Positions 1-5,578 of a stretch of DNA of 5,988 bases are shown piece after piece; the first letter of the stretch is position 1; each line of letters opens with the position of its first letter. The position numbers and the translations under genes were made by a program. The notes below the pieces were generated by a model. The model was not told the origin of the DNA, did no database searches, and saw only the letters and a program-made list of their open reading frames with translations. Source of the DNA: Spirochaetaceae bacterium (GTDB taxonomy: Bacteria > Spirochaetota > Spirochaetia > SZUA-6 > Fen-1364); contig PMDT01000372.1 of the NCBI GenBank assembly GCA_003154555.1, forward strand, positions 1 to 5,988, written 5' to 3'.

Positions 1-320
1 CCATGATCGTTCTCAAGGCGCGGGTGGCCGCCGGGGCGCCGGAGGTGATCGCGCGCTGGAACCTGGACTCCATTTTCACCGCGTCGCGCCGCGCGAGCTT
101 CGAGGAGTACGAGGCCTGGACGGCCGGGCCGGTCCAGCCCGAGCTGCAGGCGCGGCTCATGGAAAACGCAATCGTGCCGCCGGGGGCCTTCATGCTTTCC
201 GGCATACGCAAGGACGGCTATCGTGAGTACGAACACAGGAAGGGCGCGGAGGTCGGGGACCGGGGAGAGGAAAGAGAAGCATCTGACGATCTGCACGGAT
301 CCGTCGCGGTTCCGGGTTGA
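1..320 (+). CDS. mvaS: Hydroxymethylglutaryl-CoA synthase, C-terminal part (5' end outside window)
   Basis: HMG-CoA synthase condenses acetyl-CoA with acetoacetyl-CoA, the first committed step of the mevalonate pathway. Only the last ~105 codons are present. The reading frame is open at the left edge, and the ATG at 3 is probably an internal Met. The fragment fits the end of the bacterial family, as I recall it from the Staphylococcus enzyme: a helix, then an 'ARR.SFEEYE' stretch (residues ~28-36 of the fragment, family 'NR.E.S..AYE'), then the closing strand FMLSGI (63-68) followed by GYREYEHRKG (72-81, family 'FYLSNI....REYHRPE'). The catalytic Cys, His and Glu lie upstream, outside the window. 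The family normally ends near REYE. Here the frame runs on for ~24 unrelated, charged residues to TGA at 318-320, overlapping fni by 98 bases. Identification rests on the C-terminal pattern and on the mevalonate neighbours. Confidence 0.85.
   Translation, partial: MIVLKARVAAGAPEVIARWNLDSIFTASRRASFEEYEAWTAGPVQPELQARLMENAIVPPGAFMLSGIRKDGYREYEHRKGAEVGDRGEEREASDDLHGSVAVPG
210..214 (+). promoter_or_regulatory. Ribosome binding site deciding the fni GTG start
   Basis: AAGGA ends 8 bases before the GTG at 223, inside the mvaS coding sequence. No other in-frame ATG, GTG or TTG occurs between here and the conserved ERKEKH motif of Fni, so this site fixes the start and implies that fni is translated from the same message as mvaS. 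Confidence 0.6.
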
Positions 321-1356
321 GGGGGTCGGGCCGGGATTCGACGGCGTGAGATTCCTCCACGATGCCCTGCCGGACATCGCGGAGGAAGAGCTTGATACCC
401 GCGTCACATTCTGCGGGACGCGCGTGGCGCTCCCCTTCTTCATCTCCTGCATGACCGGCGGGTCGGAAGGCGGTTTCCGTGCCAATCGGGAGCTCGCCGC
501 CGCGGCGCAGACCCTGGGCATCGCGGTGGGTCTGGGCTCCTTTCGCGTGCTCCTGGAAAACCCCGCGCTCTTCAAGGATTTCGACGTCAAGCCGTTTGCA
601 CCCGATGTGCCCGTCCTGGCGAATCTCAGCGCCGTCCAGGTCCGGGATACGGACATTGACGCCCTGCTCACGATCGTCGAGCGCCTCCGCGCGCATGCCC
701 TCGTCGTGCATTTGAATCCCGGCCAGGAGCTCTTCCAGCCGGAGGGAGATCGGGATTTCCGCGGGCTCCTGGATGCGATTGCGCGCCTCTGCGCGCGGTG
801 CCGGCTGCCGGTGATCGTGAAGGAGACGGGATTCGGCATCCTCCCGCGCCGGGCCCGGGAGCTGCGGGCCGCCGGGGCGGCATATGTGGATATCGCGGGC
901 GCCGGCGGAACCAACTGGATCTCGGTCGAATCCTACCGACTCCCGGAAGAGGAACGTGCCGACGCGGAAGAGTTCCGCGACTGGGGCATGCCGACCGCCG
1001 CGCTCCTTGCGGCGTTCCGCGGCGGGCAGGAGCGGCTCCTTGCATCGGGTGGAATTCACACGGGCATGGACGCCGCGAAGTCGCTCGCGCTGGGCGCGGA
1101 GCTCGCGGGATTCGCTCTTCCCGTGATCCGTGCAGTGGTCGGCGGCGGGTCGGCTGCCGTGGTGGAGCTCTTCCGCCGCATGGAGAGGACGCTCCGGAAG
1201 GTGATGATCCTCACCGGCTCCCGGACCATTGCCGACCTGCGTCGGGGCACTGTCTGGCTGGAGCCCGGTCTCCAGGCGATTGCGCAGAGCATTGCGGAAG
1301 CGGAAGGCTCTGCTACGCCGCGCCCCCCAGCGGCAAAGTACGCGCGGGAGAAATAA
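223..1356 (+). CDS. fni: Isopentenyl-diphosphate delta-isomerase, type 2 (FMN/NADPH-dependent)
   Basis: Interconverts IPP and DMAPP in the cytoplasm, using reduced FMN and Mg2+. The 377-residue product is a TIM-barrel flavoprotein close to the usual family length (330-370). Visible motifs in order: ERKEKHL (15-21), the N-terminal substrate-binding signature; MTGG (77-80); HLNPGQELFQPEGD (163-176), including H163 and Q168-E169, which match the family's substrate- and Mg-binding His, Gln and Glu; the strand VIVKETGFGI (197-206); AGAGGTNW (225-232), the FMN phosphate loop, usually GGTSW; and SGGIHTGMDAAKSLALGA (275-292), the second phosphate-binding loop. The start is GTG at 223, chosen because it has a good AAGGA site and because the ERKEKH motif follows at residue 15. 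The start lies 98 bases inside mvaS, so coupling to mvaS is likely. The 3' end overlaps the convergent mvk by 44 bases. This FMN enzyme is unrelated to the Nudix type 1 isomerase. Confidence 0.95.
   Translation: MSTNTGRARRSGTGERKEKHLTICTDPSRFRVEGVGPGFDGVRFLHDALPDIAEEELDTRVTFCGTRVALPFFISCMTGGSEGGFRANRELAAAAQTLGIAVGLGSFRVLLENPALFKDFDVKPFAPDVPVLANLSAVQVRDTDIDALLTIVERLRAHALVVHLNPGQELFQPEGDRDFRGLLDAIARLCARCRLPVIVKETGFGILPRRARELRAAGAAYVDIAGAGGTNWISVESYRLPEEERADAEEFRDWGMPTAALLAAFRGGQERLLASGGIHTGMDAAKSLALGAELAGFALPVIRAVVGGGSAAVVELFRRMERTLRKVMILTGSRTIADLRRGTVWLEPGLQAIAQSIAEAEGSATPRPPAAKYAREK
1284..1313 (-). other. Hairpin at the mvk stop codon (weak terminator candidate)
   Basis: GCAGAGC at 1284-1290 and GCTCTGC at 1307-1313 form a perfect 7-base inverted repeat with a 16-base loop. 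It starts at the last base of the mvk stop codon (1315-1313) and lies inside the fni 3' coding region. In the mvk direction no T-rich run follows, so it is not a canonical intrinsic terminator. It could serve as a 3'-end processing or stability stem, or be chance in GC-rich DNA. Confidence 0.25.
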
Positions 1357-2266
1357 GACCGATCTGCCCGCATTCCTTCTGCACGCGCGCCGCGATTGCG
1401 CCGGCGGACCCGGCGTCTCCCGCCACCAGGAAGAATGCGCCTCCCGCTCCTGCCCCGCTCACCTTGCCGCCCATCGCGCCGGCCGCTTTTCCTGTCTCCA
1501 GCACCTGTTCCAGTGCCGGCGTGCTGAGGCCGAGCCTTCGGAGGGCGGCGTGAGCATCTCCCGCGAGCCGGCCGATCGTCGCGGCCATTTCCCCGGATGC
1601 GTCCCGCAGGGCGCCTGCAGCCTGTTCGGCATAGCCCCCCAGCGCATTCATGCAGGCGACTGCCAGGGCGTCGCCGGATGCAATCCGCCTCGACACGGCG
1701 CCCACGAGCTCGCCGCAGCTGGCATCGCGAGGCAGTGCACCCACCACGAGCCACAGCCGTGGATGCACGATGCGGGACCACGCCGGAAGGCCGGGCGGGT
1801 CGGGCTGAAAGACGCACGTGCCTCCCAGGAGGGCAAGACCGGTGTCGACACCCGAGGGTGTCCCGTGAAAGATGCCTTCCGCTGAATGCGCGATCTGCCA
1901 GGCTTCCTGCGGCTGCGCCGGCGCGGCGCCGCCCGCGTGTGAGAGAAGGGCCCTGGCCAGCGCTCCGCACAGCGCGGCCGAGCTGCCGAAACCCGCGCTC
2001 CGTGCCACACCAGATTCGATTCTGACGGAACAGCGGCCGCGGGCGGCGAGGCCGGGGATGAGCCCTTCCATCTGCAGAAGGATGGCCTCCACCGTTTCAC
2101 GGTCCGGCGCGGAGAGCGCCTCCAGGTTCCACTCCGGCATCCGGGGTCCGTCCACGCGCGCGACGGTGCTTTCCGGCAACGAGACTCCCACGGCAGGGTA
2201 GCCGTGCACCGCGGCGTGCTCACCGAAAAGCAGCAGCTTTCCGAATGCCTCTCCTATGCCTCCCAC
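1313..2266 (-). CDS. mvk: Mevalonate kinase (GHMP kinase)
   Basis: Phosphorylates mevalonate with ATP to 5-phosphomevalonate in the cytoplasm. The product is 317 residues, normal for the bacterial family. GHMP motifs are complete. Motif 1 is GKLLLFGEHAAVHGYPAV (9-26), carrying K10, the usual catalytic Lys, and the GEHAVV-type sequence typical of mevalonate kinase. Motif 2 is SAGFGSSAAL (90-99), the ATP phosphate loop. E130 sits at the position of the Mg-binding Glu. HGTPSGVDT (134-142) contains D141, the expected catalytic base. Motif 3 is KVSGAGAGGAFFL (268-280). The start is GTG at 2266, since motif 1 begins only eight codons later. It overlaps the end of pmk by 13 bases, with only a loose G-rich stretch upstream, so translation probably depends on coupling to pmk. 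It is the last gene of the minus-strand operon, and its 3' end overlaps fni by 44 bases. Three GHMP paralogues lie in tandem here; the GEH signature separates this one from pmk and mvaD. Confidence 0.95.
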   Translation of the reverse strand: MGGIGEAFGKLLLFGEHAAVHGYPAVGVSLPESTVARVDGPRMPEWNLEALSAPDRETVEAILLQMEGLIPGLAARGRCSVRIESGVARSAGFGSSAALCGALARALLSHAGGAAPAQPQEAWQIAHSAEGIFHGTPSGVDTGLALLGGTCVFQPDPPGLPAWSRIVHPRLWLVVGALPRDASCGELVGAVSRRIASGDALAVACMNALGGYAEQAAGALRDASGEMAATIGRLAGDAHAALRRLGLSTPALEQVLETGKAAGAMGGKVSGAGAGGAFFLVAGDAGSAGAIAARVQKECGQIGLISPARTLPLGGAA

Positions 2267-3198
2267 GAAATACCCCGATCCTGACGCACCCGGTGGAATA
2301 CCGTTCCCGGGGGCGTTGCCGCACCGGCTGCGAGCAGGCAGGCGCCAAGCTCATTGCCGGCACCGACGGCCTTGCACAGGTCGGCAGCGAGTGACCCGGG
2401 CGGCGGGAGCCAGGCCGGGACGCCGACAGTGTCACCCAGCTCGATGCCGATCTTCCGGCACGCGGAAAATGCGCGCACCGATTCCCGCGGTGAGCCGGCA
2501 TGGAGGAAGTCTTCCACCGCCCTGTTCGACGCTGAAAGAAACTCGCGCGCCTGCCGGGGGTTCAGGGCTTTCCACGCCTGGTAGCGACCGACGGCATCGG
2601 GCGTGGAAACGGGGGCGGGACCCGGAAAAAGGAACACATCAGGATGGCCGGGGATCTCGCATGGCTCCCAGGTCGGCTGCGCGCCTCCCGTGAAAAGGCC
2701 GGCGCCACCGTGAAAGGAGCAGAGCGCATCATACCCGCTTCCCCGTCCGCCCTGCGCCTGCCGGTGCGCGCGCACGGCAAGGCCGGGGGCGGCGGCATCA
2801 CCCTGGTCTGCAGGCACGCCGGCCGCATGGAGCAGCGCACAGACGAGTCCGGCCGCTATCGCTGCGCTGGATCCGAGCCCCGTTTTGCGGCCCTCCGGGG
2901 AGAAGAAGGCTGAGGAATCGATGGCGATGCGACATCGCAGCGCATCGGGATCCCGGCCCGATACCTTGAGCCAGCCTTCCACGACGTCCACGGTTGCGGC
3001 AAAAAGAGGGCTGTCGCTGCTGCCGCGCCGCCAGGAGACGGCCTTTCCCTGCCATGCGCCGCGTATCTCGAGTGATTCGAAGGGCTCGACGTCCATCCGC
3101 ACCCGCCGGTCCACCGCCATCGCAAGGCCTCGGCCGCCTTCTTCGAGCACCGCGTATTCGCCGAGCAGCAGGATGGTGCCGGGAACGGAGAGGCGCAC
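2254..3198 (-). CDS. Phosphomevalonate kinase (GHMP family)
   Basis: Predicted to phosphorylate 5-phosphomevalonate to 5-diphosphomevalonate. The frame is open far upstream, but the start is best placed at GTG 3198, two bases after the mvaD stop, with AGGG about 8 bases upstream. This gives 314 residues, somewhat short for the family. Motif 1 is VPGTILLLGEYAVLEEG (5-21); the GEYAVL sequence is typical of phosphomevalonate kinases. Motif 2 is KTGLGSSAAIAAGLV (105-119), a close match to the family. AHRQAQGGRGSGYD (144-157) gives the GxGSGxD signature with D157. Motif 3 reads KAVGAGNELGACLL (276-289), where KPSGAGGGDCGIAL is usual. T8 replaces the conserved Lys of motif 1. Despite these departures, the RAQGGRGSGYD region and the position between mvaD and mvk make the call firm. 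It overlaps mvk by 13 bases. Confidence 0.88.
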   Translation of the reverse strand: MRLSVPGTILLLGEYAVLEEGGRGLAMAVDRRVRMDVEPFESLEIRGAWQGKAVSWRRGSSDSPLFAATVDVVEGWLKVSGRDPDALRCRIAIDSSAFFSPEGRKTGLGSSAAIAAGLVCALLHAAGVPADQGDAAAPGLAVRAHRQAQGGRGSGYDALCSFHGGAGLFTGGAQPTWEPCEIPGHPDVFLFPGPAPVSTPDAVGRYQAWKALNPRQAREFLSASNRAVEDFLHAGSPRESVRAFSACRKIGIELGDTVGVPAWLPPPGSLAADLCKAVGAGNELGACLLAAGAATPPGTVFHRVRQDRGISWEA

Positions 3199-3200
3199 GC

Positions 3201-4160
3201 CTAGCCCTGGACAGGCCCGTACTGCAGGCCCGGGCCGACAAAGCACATCAGCGTCTGAAGGCCGAAGCCCAGCGACGTGATACGCGCCGCCACCGCGTCG
3301 CGGTCCTTCTCCAGGCAGAGGATCTTCACCTGCGGCCCGGCGTCGATGGTTTCCCACGCCCCGATGCCCTCCGCGCGAAGCGCGGCGCACGCGTGGATCG
3401 CGGCTACTGTCCCCGGCAGCCAGTAGAGAAGGGGCGGGTCGGCGCCGAGTATTGCGCCGTGCATGAGGCTGTAGCTTCTCCTCGCGGTGACCCCCAGGAG
3501 CTCCAGGTCCCTGTTCTCCACGGCCCGCATCGCATCGGGGAGAAGCGCGGTGGATTCCTTGACCCAGGAGAAATAGTAGGGCGAGCCGGCCCGGGTCTCC
3601 TCCATGGCGCGCCGCGACGACACCGGCTTCGGCCCGCGCGCGGCGAGCGCCACGACGACGCGCAGGTCCGGCCAGTGCTCGGGCCCGAAGACCTGGCGCG
3701 CCCGGCGCCCTCCCGCGGGAAGCAGGCTGAAACCGCCGAACACTGCGCGGGAAGCCGACGCGGAGCCCGCGCGCGCGATGGAGGAGAGGTCGGAAAGGGA
3801 GGCGTCGCACCCGGCCGCGCGCGCGCATGCGCCGGCAAGGGCGGCGAAGCCCGAGGAGGAGCTGGCGAGGCCGGCCGAGGTGGGGAATGTGTTCGTGCTG
3901 TGCGCCTCGAAGTGGGCCGTCACGCCCAGGGTCCTGCGCAGCGCATCGAAGAAGCTTCCGTAGCGCGCGGGATCCTGCCGCGTGCCGTTGACGCTCATGC
4001 TGTCGTGCTCGGCCTGCATGACGTGCGTCTCTGTGTGCACGCCGCCCAGGGTCACCGCGAGGCTGGGCGTTGCCGGCAGATTGTCGCCCTTGAGGGACTT
4101 GCCCCAGTACTTGATGAGAGCGAGGCTGGGCCCGGCGCGGCAGATGGATTCTTCGGTCAC
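3201..4160 (-). CDS. mvaD: Diphosphomevalonate decarboxylase
   Basis: ATP-dependent decarboxylation of 5-diphosphomevalonate to IPP, the last step of the classical pathway. The 319-residue product has the family motifs in order: ALIKYWGK (14-21); NLPATPSLAVTL (28-39), the substrate-pocket segment; PTSAGLASSSSGFAAL (93-108), the ATP loop; ARAGSASASRAVFGGF (129-144), equivalent to the usual ARxGSGSACRSxFGG, with S133, S135 and R138 retained; SYSLMHG (229-235); and ETIDAGPQVKIL (270-281) with D273, the expected catalytic Asp. The start is GTG at 4160, whose GTGA overlaps the mvaA stop, a classic coupling arrangement. No strong Shine-Dalgarno precedes it. It is followed by pmk after 2 bases. Some relatives in other bacteria and archaea act on monophosphomevalonate or mevalonate 3-phosphate. 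A neighbouring pmk and the absence of an isopentenyl phosphate kinase in the window favour the diphosphate substrate. Confidence 0.93.
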   Translation of the reverse strand: MTEESICRAGPSLALIKYWGKSLKGDNLPATPSLAVTLGGVHTETHVMQAEHDSMSVNGTRQDPARYGSFFDALRRTLGVTAHFEAHSTNTFPTSAGLASSSSGFAALAGACARAAGCDASLSDLSSIARAGSASASRAVFGGFSLLPAGGRRARQVFGPEHWPDLRVVVALAARGPKPVSSRRAMEETRAGSPYYFSWVKESTALLPDAMRAVENRDLELLGVTARRSYSLMHGAILGADPPLLYWLPGTVAAIHACAALRAEGIGAWETIDAGPQVKILCLEKDRDAVAARITSLGFGLQTLMCFVGPGLQYGPVQG

Positions 4161-5455
4161 GACCCACGCTCTCGCAGCGCCGCAAGGGCGCGCCCCGCCG
4201 CGGCGATATCGCTGCGCTCCTCCTTTGCCAGCGCCTCCGCCACCATCCGCACCTCGGGTCCGCGCGCGCCGGCGCGCCAGGCAAGACGCGCGGCGTGGTA
4301 GCGCATATGTCCCTGCTGGATGCCTTCGGTCACCAGCGCGCGAAGGGCCGCGAGATTCTGCGCGAGCCCCAGCGCCGCGGCAATGCGCGCGAGCCGGGGA
4401 GCATCGGGGTTGCCGAGGATCGCGAGGCTTGCGCGGCTTGCGGGGTGGAAGTCCACCGCACCGCCGACCGTGGCAAAGGGGAGGGGCAGCTCGAGGCTCC
4501 CCCGCAGGACGCCGGCATCGGCGGTGAACGTGCTGAGACTGCGGTAGCGACCGGACCGGGCCGCCCACGCATGCGCCGCGGCCTCGATCGCGCGGGTGTC
4601 GTTCATCGTCGCCAGGGCAAGCCCGGCGATGCCGTTCATGATCCCCTTGTTGTGCGTGACGGCGCGGGCGGTATCCTCCTGCGCGATGGCCGCGGCGACG
4701 GCGATGCGGCGGGCCGTCTCTGCCGGATCTGCACCCGGGGAAAGCCCGACGGCCAGCCGCTCCACGGGGATGCTGAACCGCGCGCCGGCGAGCCTGTCGC
4801 GCGCCTCGTTGCTGAGGATCGCCATTACGGCGCGCCCGCCGCTGGCCTCTTCCAGCAGGGGCCGCACGAGCTCCGCTGCCGTATTGAGCCGGTTGGCTCC
4901 CATGGCGTCCCTCACGTCGATGATGATATCTGCGCGCACGCTGCCGGTCTCCGGGAGGCGCGAGACCTCGAAACGCCGGAACCCTCCCCCGCGCTCGGCG
5001 AGGGTCGAAAGCGTGCGGGAGAGGGCTGCCTCGACCTGTGGGCCAAAGTCGTGCAGCTTTGCAAGGCCTTCCGTGGAGACCTGTTCCAGGAAGACCTGCG
5101 CCGTCATCAGGGGCGCGGACGCCCAGGTGGTGAATCCCCCGTCCCTCCGCGTGAGCCGCGCGGCGAATGTCGCCGCGGCGATGATGGAAGGTTCTTCCAC
5201 CGCGAGCGGGATCGTCACGTCGACGCCATCAATGAGAAACCCGGTGGCGACCCCCAACGGCACGGGCGTGCAGCCGATGGCCGACTCCACCATCACGTCG
5301 GAAAGCTCCCGCTGGAGCGGAAGACCCGAGAGGGCGTCCCACCCGTCCTGTTCGATGGGGAAGGCGCTGTGAAGATCGGCGCGCCGCTGCTCCAGCTCGT
5401 GACGGCGGAACCCCGGGGGAAGCGCCTTCCTTTCCTTCATGCCAGCAGTTCTCAT
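4157..5455 (-). CDS. mvaA: Hydroxymethylglutaryl-CoA reductase, class II
   Basis: Reduces HMG-CoA to mevalonate with two NAD(P)H. The 432-residue product matches the class II enzyme of Pseudomonas mevalonii in length (about 428) and has no membrane segments. Motifs: ESAIGCTPVPLGVATGF (57-73), substrate binding; AVEEPSIIAAAT (85-96) with the catalytic Glu (E87/E88); DVRDAMGANRLNTAAE (180-195), the dinucleotide-binding DAMGAN; THNKGIMNGI (267-276) with catalytic K270; ATMNDTRAIEA (282-292) with catalytic D286; ATVGGAVDFHP (328-338); and GHMRYHAA (382-389) with catalytic H383 in the C-terminal flap region. All four catalytic residues are present. The start is ATG at 5455, supported by a strong AGGAAGG site with a 6-base spacer; the ATG at 5440 has none. 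It is the first gene of the mvaA-mvaD-pmk-mvk operon and is preceded by a repeat-rich leader. Cofactor preference (NADH or NADPH) cannot be told from the sequence. Confidence 0.97.
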   Translation of the reverse strand: MRTAGMKERKALPPGFRRHELEQRRADLHSAFPIEQDGWDALSGLPLQRELSDVMVESAIGCTPVPLGVATGFLIDGVDVTIPLAVEEPSIIAAATFAARLTRRDGGFTTWASAPLMTAQVFLEQVSTEGLAKLHDFGPQVEAALSRTLSTLAERGGGFRRFEVSRLPETGSVRADIIIDVRDAMGANRLNTAAELVRPLLEEASGGRAVMAILSNEARDRLAGARFSIPVERLAVGLSPGADPAETARRIAVAAAIAQEDTARAVTHNKGIMNGIAGLALATMNDTRAIEAAAHAWAARSGRYRSLSTFTADAGVLRGSLELPLPFATVGGAVDFHPASRASLAILGNPDAPRLARIAAALGLAQNLAALRALVTEGIQQGHMRYHAARLAWRAGARGPEVRMVAEALAKEERSDIAAAGRALAALRERGS

Positions 5456-5461
5456 TTTTGA

Positions 5462-5468
5462 CCTTCCT
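5462..5468 (-). promoter_or_regulatory. Strong ribosome binding site of mvaA
   Basis: AGGAAGG on the minus strand ends 6 bases before the ATG at 5455. It is the strongest Shine-Dalgarno in the operon and fixes the mvaA start. The next three genes use GTG starts with weak or no sites, so ribosome loading for the operon probably enters mainly here. Confidence 0.75.
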
Positions 5469-5469
5469 G

Positions 5470-5492
5470 AGGTATGAAACAGGTATGCATAC
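5470..5492. repeat. AGGTATG direct repeat and GTATGCATAC palindrome upstream of mvaA
   Basis: AGGTATG occurs at 5470-5476 and 5481-5487, a period of 11 bases or about one helical turn. The second copy runs into the perfect palindrome GTATGCATAC at 5483-5492, whose other half resembles an inverted third copy (CATACTT versus CATACCT). The cluster lies directly upstream of the mvaA Shine-Dalgarno, a position suited to an operator. The regulator is unknown. Confidence 0.45.
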
Positions 5493-5498
5493 TTTGAA

Positions 5499-5508
5499 AA
5501 CGGCCGTT
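5499..5508. repeat. AACGGCCGTT palindrome upstream of mvaA
   Basis: This is a perfect 10-base palindrome in the middle of the gap between mvaA and the prenyl synthase gene, flanked by A/T-rich bases on both sides. It could be an operator half of the same control region. A 10-base palindrome alone is weak evidence. Confidence 0.25.
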
Positions 5509-5556
5509 AATCATCGGACAAAATGAGAACTGCATCATTCAGTCACCGTACTGAGA

Positions 5557-5578
5557 ATTGCTGCGTTCATGCGGCAAT
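5557..5578 (-). other. Hairpin at the end of the prenyl synthase gene
   Basis: ATTGCTGC (5557-5564) and GCGGCAAT (5571-5578) form an 8-base stem with a 6-base loop. In the minus-strand transcript there is one C/A mismatch. The stem begins at the last base of the prenyl synthase stop codon and is not followed by a T run, so an intrinsic terminator is doubtful. One arm contains part of the 5552-5561 TGAGAAYTGC box, so the two structures would compete. Confidence 0.3.

Larger units (their letters stand above)
5445..5533. repeat. Perfect 14-base inverted repeat around the mvaA leader and start codon
   Basis: GCAGTTCTCATTTT at 5445-5458 and its exact reverse complement AAAATGAGAACTGC at 5520-5533 are separated by 61 bases. 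The left arm covers the mvaA start codon (5455-5453) and the next codons. In the mvaA transcript the upstream arm could pair with the start codon, with the Shine-Dalgarno in the loop. The pairing stops at mismatches on both sides. A perfect match of this length in a 122-base gap is unlikely by chance. Confidence 0.7.
5444..5564. promoter_or_regulatory. Presumed mvaA control region: three TGAGAAYTGC boxes
   Basis: The core TGAGAAYTGC occurs on the minus strand at 5454-5445 (over the mvaA start) and on the plus strand at 5524-5533 and 5552-5561. The two plus-strand copies are 28 bases apart. Two copies extend to TGAGAAYTGCTG. The boxes could be operator sites for a regulator, or RNA segments that pair alternatively with the mvaA start. 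I found no convincing -35/-10 pair for mvaA here, so transcription may also read through from the prenyl synthase gene upstream. Confidence 0.45.

Noticed and set aside
190..1059. Minus-strand open frame of 289 codons opposite fni
   Set aside because: It lies wholly antisense to fni, which has clear family motifs, and its product is Arg/Pro-rich with no recognisable domain. It is a GC-rich shadow frame.
1399..1415. CGCCGG/CCGGCG hairpin about 43 bases after the fni stop as a terminator
   Set aside because: It has a six-base GC stem, no T run follows, and it lies within mvk coding sequence. Such stems are common by chance at this GC content.
2267..2330. In-frame upstream extension of mvk with a Gly-rich stretch resembling a GHMP motif 3, suggesting a pmk frameshift or pmk-mvk fusion
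   Set aside because: The pmk frame itself carries a motif 3 equivalent (KAVGAGNELGACLL) at the right place and ends normally, so no frameshift or fusion is needed.
3199..4284. Upstream extension of the pmk frame, which would give a 676-residue protein
   Set aside because: The extension runs out of frame through mvaD and has low-complexity Arg-rich sequence. The GHMP motif begins right after the GTG at 3198.
2994..4301. Plus-strand open frame of 435 codons opposite pmk and mvaD
   Set aside because: It is antisense to two well-supported enzymes, and its composition is Arg/Ala/Gly-rich without any motif. High GC removes stop codons in this frame.
4295..5461. Plus-strand open frame of 388 codons opposite mvaA
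   Set aside because: It mirrors the mvaA reading frame, where all four catalytic residues are found. The predicted product resembles no family.
5456..5577. A sigma-70 promoter for mvaA on the minus strand
   Set aside because: Several partial -10 or -35 matches exist (for example TTGTCC near 5521), but none has an acceptable partner at 16-18 bases.
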